A stretch of 64,000 bases of DNA from Methanolobus sp. WCC4 (GTDB taxonomy: Archaea > Halobacteriota > Methanosarcinia > Methanosarcinales > Methanosarcinaceae), in the NCBI RefSeq assembly GCF_038022665.1, contig NZ_CP150629.1, positions 2,214,480 to 2,278,479 of the forward strand, in the 5' to 3' direction. Numbering within the stretch: position 1 is the stretch's first letter; every line of letters starts with the position of its first letter. The notes beneath the pieces are model-generated. The model had not been told where the DNA came from. It saw nothing but the letters and a program-made list of their open reading frames with translations, and did not search any database. The translations under genes were made by a program, and so were the position numbers. Positions 61,603 through 64,000 of this stretch are shown here, piece after piece.

Positions 61603-61625
61603 GTAACTTCCATCTCTTTTTTACT
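61591..61625 (+). terminator. Palindrome and T-tract after the PNPOx-like gene
   Basis: AAGTTACTT and AAGTAACTT form a stem across the stop codon (61591-61609), and CTCTTTTTTAC follows. A second inverted repeat GAACATACAT/ATGTATGTTC at 61655-61664 and 61681-61690 with an AT-only loop may serve both convergent genes. Confidence 0.6.
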
Positions 61626-61710
61626 TGATCTGTTCTTCTTTTATTGGGAAAAAGGAACATACATTATATTAAAATAAAAAATGTATGTTCTTAACGTTCC
61701 AGCTGTTGTG

Positions 61711-62793
61711 TTATTCCATTGATTCAGCTATCTGTACTATCTCATCTTCTTCAAGGACTCCGGTAATGCTCATGATCACATCCCCGGTTTCCCATTGCAG
61801 CATCATGGTACCGCCATACATGGAATAGAGTTCACCTTCTACCCCATTGATGGAAACGGTTTCACTTTCCACCATTGGAGATAGGGAGTTCGAATCATTT
61901 TCGCCATCATAGAAACTCTCAGATATCAGAATAAGCAAATCTTCACTTGAATAGAACAACGTGACCGATTCTTTCAGACCGGCTGTCAGTGAGTTGGCAC
62001 TGTATGTAACATGGTCCAGCTCATACCCTTCCGGCACATAGGATGGAACAAGTATCTCGAATTCAGAAGCATCCTGTGCTTCTTCAAGTGTCATCTCCAC
62101 AGGAAGCAGATCCTCGAAATCATCGATCTCAATGACCTCTGCACCTTCAGGGATCTCAAACTCGAACTCATCATCAGATATTCCCTTGTTCACTTCAAAG
62201 TCCCTGTATTCCACAGTGATCTGATATGTATCCTCTGTTCCCATTTCAATTTTCAGCGGTGTCCATGTCTCTTCATCGACCCAGACCTTCATGTCAGAAC
62301 CGAATAGCTCCTCATCCTCTTTTGGGACCAGCTTTAGCACAAACGTATCCCTTCCGCCGAACTCTTCTGTTCCCAGTAGTGAGACATCAGTTTCGTTCAA
62401 AAGACTTCCAATGACAGCTGCATAATCCATTTCGAGATTGTCAGGAGTCTCTGGCAATGCCATTATGGTGACCTGATCATTTATCGGATCATAGGTCCAT
62501 ATTTTCTCCCCGTTTGAAACCGTGATCTGTCCTGCCATCTCTTCCGGCAGGATCGTAACACTTTTCATCTTGTCGGGATTTTTCTGGACCATCTCATATT
62601 CCATTTCCTGAACGTTACCATCCATTGAAGTTGTCATATGGACCGTTGCAGAAGTATCCTCTATGTTTGCCTGTTTCTCCTGCATCTTCTCAGCTATCTG
62701 ATCAGCGGTCAGATCCCCACCTATACAACCTGAATTGAAAAGTGCTAAGCACATCAGGAATAATACTAACAATATCTTACATTTCATTTTCAT
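61711..62793 (-). CDS. LolA-like lipoprotein
   Basis: This 360-residue exported lipoprotein has a signal peptide with lipobox-like end FNSGCIGG (Cys about residue 23). Residues 30-215 form a LolA/LppX-type beta domain (MTTSMDGNVQEMEYEMVQKNPDKMKSV... IWTYDP), and 225-360 resemble a DUF4367-like domain with ILVPSYVPEGYELDHV. Such proteins may bind lipids or hydrophobic ligands at the archaeal membrane surface. Two Met codons at the start make the exact N-terminus ambiguous by two residues. It converges on the PNPOx-like gene and has no obvious operon partner. Confidence 0.82.
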   Translation of the reverse strand: MKMKCKILLVLFLMCLALFNSGCIGGDLTADQIAEKMQEKQANIEDTSATVHMTTSMDGNVQEMEYEMVQKNPDKMKSVTILPEEMAGQITVSNGEKIWTYDPINDQVTIMALPETPDNLEMDYAAVIGSLLNETDVSLLGTEEFGGRDTFVLKLVPKEDEELFGSDMKVWVDEETWTPLKIEMGTEDTYQITVEYRDFEVNKGISDDEFEFEIPEGAEVIEIDDFEDLLPVEMTLEEAQDASEFEILVPSYVPEGYELDHVTYSANSLTAGLKESVTLFYSSEDLLILISESFYDGENDSNSLSPMVESETVSINGVEGELYSMYGGTMMLQWETGDVIMSITGVLEEDEIVQIAESME

Positions 62794-63034
62794 TCATCCA
62801 CTCATTAATTGTCATTAGACATGCCCCATAAACAGAAAATAACAGGACATTACGAATATTAAATATAATTTTCAAATAAAGTGTAGATATTAGTGAAATA
62901 ATTATATATAGTTATTATGGCCAAAAGTTCCAACTATGGACAATTGATCGAATCCAAGGTGAGAACAGAAAAATAACAGGCTCACAGGGTTTCCCTGTAA
63001 CCGGATAGTGAAATAAAAAAGAATCTAAAGAGGA

Positions 63035-63478
63035 TCAATCACACTCTTCTTTCAAAGATTCCCTTATCGCTTCGATCTTTTCCTGATCGAACAGACCCTC
63101 AACCTCATCACACATTGAAAGGATGCGTTCCATATCAGAAACCTCGGGGTCGCCGTGGAAATAGTCATCAAGGGAACAGATATCGAATATCTTGTCCAGA
63201 GACCGGATCTCTTTGTTCAGTTCTTCCGGAACCTCCATGAACATCTCTACCGTATCCATAAGGCAGGTATAATTGTGGTTGTAGGGTTCCATGTCATACA
63301 GATAGCAAAGGGCAACAAGATATCTTTCGAGTGCAAGCGAGGCCACATTGAAGACCACACTGTGGTCCTGTCCTTCACGCTGGAACTGCCTTGCTCTTCG
63401 AAGATAGGCTTTTGAATCACGATATTCCGTTTCAAAATCCTCGAATCTTGACCTCTTATCCATAAGTTCCAGTCTCAT
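63035..63478 (-). CDS. HEPN-like helical protein
   Basis: This 147-residue all-helical, acidic protein has a segment SLALERYLVALCYLYDMEPYNHNYTCLMDTVEMF (about 47-80) that resembles HEPN domains, where paired helices surround a long loop. The HEPN catalytic motif RxxxxH is not evident, so RNase activity is uncertain. No MNT antitoxin gene is adjacent. GGAGGAAACA precedes its ATG. T-rich runs after the stop at about 63008-63022 could end the transcript. Confidence 0.6.
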   Translation of the reverse strand: MRLELMDKRSRFEDFETEYRDSKAYLRRARQFQREGQDHSVVFNVASLALERYLVALCYLYDMEPYNHNYTCLMDTVEMFMEVPEELNKEIRSLDKIFDICSLDDYFHGDPEVSDMERILSMCDEVEGLFDQEKIEAIRESLKEECD

Positions 63479-63615
63479 ATTGTTTCCTCCGGTCCGTCCT
63501 GTAAGATAAATGATAATTTCGTTTTTGACACGGAATGCTATTTCCGTATAATACTATTTATAAATTGCTGTTGAAACAGGAGTTAAAAAATAAAAATACA
63601 GGACAGAACTTTATC

Positions 63616-64000
63616 TCAGTCAAGTCTCTGCCCACAGTTCATACAGAACTTCTCGCTGCCCTCGGCCTCCCTGCCACACTGAGGACACTTCTTCTTACCA
63701 CCACCGATATTGGAACGCTGGATAACACTATCCTGTATAGTGGTGGTATTACTGATATTGTAATGGGTCACGGAGTCATCCACAAAGAGCTTGACATCCG
63801 TTCTCTTCTCTATCTCCTCGATGATCTTATGGTAGAATCCTGTAAGGGCTTCCTCTTTCTCAGCCCATGCCTTTACTATAAGTCTGGACTTGCGTTTACC
63901 GACAACCTCGATATAAGCGGCATATTTCATGCCTGCAACACCCTCGGCATAGAACCTTGCAACACCGGTGAACAGTTGCTGTGTCGAAGTTATCTCAGGA
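63616..64000 (-). CDS. Zinc-ribbon protein, 5' end cut by window edge
   Basis: At least 127 residues can be read. The frame stays open to the right edge, and the residues before the internal ATG at 63930 (ITSTQQLFTGVARFYAEGVAG) look coding, so the start is off the window. The last 30 residues form a zinc ribbon: CPQCGREAEGSEKFCMNCGQ. The preceding segment is a mixed alpha-beta domain (SRLIVKAWAEKEEALTGFYHKIIEEIEKRTDVKLFVDD). Not recognised further. Confidence 0.75.
   Translation of the reverse strand, partial: PEITSTQQLFTGVARFYAEGVAGMKYAAYIEVVGKRKSRLIVKAWAEKEEALTGFYHKIIEEIEKRTDVKLFVDDSVTHYNISNTTTIQDSVIQRSNIGGGKKKCPQCGREAEGSEKFCMNCGQRLD

Noticed and set aside
62917-62976. A 19-residue frame (MAKSSNYGQLIESK...) after a TATA-like site
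   Set aside because: The predicted start site would fall inside the frame, no ribosome site is present, and the TATA may serve the lipoprotein gene on the other strand.
63035-63478. HEPN/MNT toxin-antitoxin pair
   Set aside because: No MNT nucleotidyltransferase gene is adjacent, and the RxxxxH motif is not evident.

Overview
The window looks like chromosomal DNA of a methylotrophic methanogenic archaeon of the Methanosarcinaceae (Methanolobus, Methanococcoides or a relative). This placement is inferred from gene content, since no database was searched. The supporting signs are an archaeal rRNA operon with tRNA-Ala in the spacer, TATA/BRE-type promoters, corrinoid methyltransferases with a RamA-type activator, an Msr-type regulator, a PGF-CTERM surface protein, AMP phosphorylase, Trm56, geranylgeranyl reductase and bacterial-type DNA gyrase. 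No prophage, transposase or CRISPR array was seen.

Layout. Bases 1-5170, minus strand: rRNA operon read as leader, 16S, tRNA-Ala(UGC), 23S, tRNA-Cys(GCA), then 5S, which is cut by the left edge. Processing stems for 16S and 23S can be paired by eye. After tRNA-Ser, bases 6100-19400 hold housekeeping genes (FKBP isomerase, a Mrr-N/EVE-like protein, geranylgeranyl reductase, radical SAM, EngB, DHH phosphoesterase, NIF3, Trm56 and AMP phosphorylase), a tandem pair of surface-layer-like proteins and a KaiC-like ATPase. Bases 20170-22850 encode a nucleoside deaminase, an MscS channel and prephenate dehydratase. Bases 22893-30074 form a five-gene operon: membrane protein, MoxR ATPase, DUF58 protein, BatA-like VWA protein and a large VWA membrane protein. 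A receiver-PAS-histidine kinase, a small P-loop GTPase-like protein, metY-metX, an HTH regulator and a NapH-like ferredoxin follow, then DUF2115 and an unknown protein.

The most notable region is 39541-52073, all on the minus strand. In transcription order it holds a PAS/GAF sensor kinase with degenerate kinase motifs, an Msr-type HTH regulator, a fused corrinoid-protein/methyltransferase of the MtsD/F/H type, a hydantoinase-A-like ASKHA ATPase, a divergent group II chaperonin, a second UroD-type methyltransferase, a RamA-type corrinoid activator and a small Cys-rich protein. The order suggests signal sensing, then regulation, then methyl transfer from an unknown methylated substrate, with activation and possibly folding of the corrinoid machinery. 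The dedicated chaperonin and HyuA-like ATPase inside this operon are unusual and are my best candidate for an undescribed system.

Bases 52200-64000 hold a possible very small gene, two membrane proteins, gyrB-gyrA, pdxS and pdxT, an FMN-binding split-barrel protein, a LolA-like lipoprotein, a HEPN-like protein and a zinc-ribbon protein cut by the right edge. Non-coding structure of note includes two copies of a paired GC-palindrome element (37792-37950 and 60803-60948), an inverted-repeat element (36367-36485), an apparent autoregulatory operator (36625-36634) and a cluster of palindromes around the promoter of the fused methyltransferase gene.
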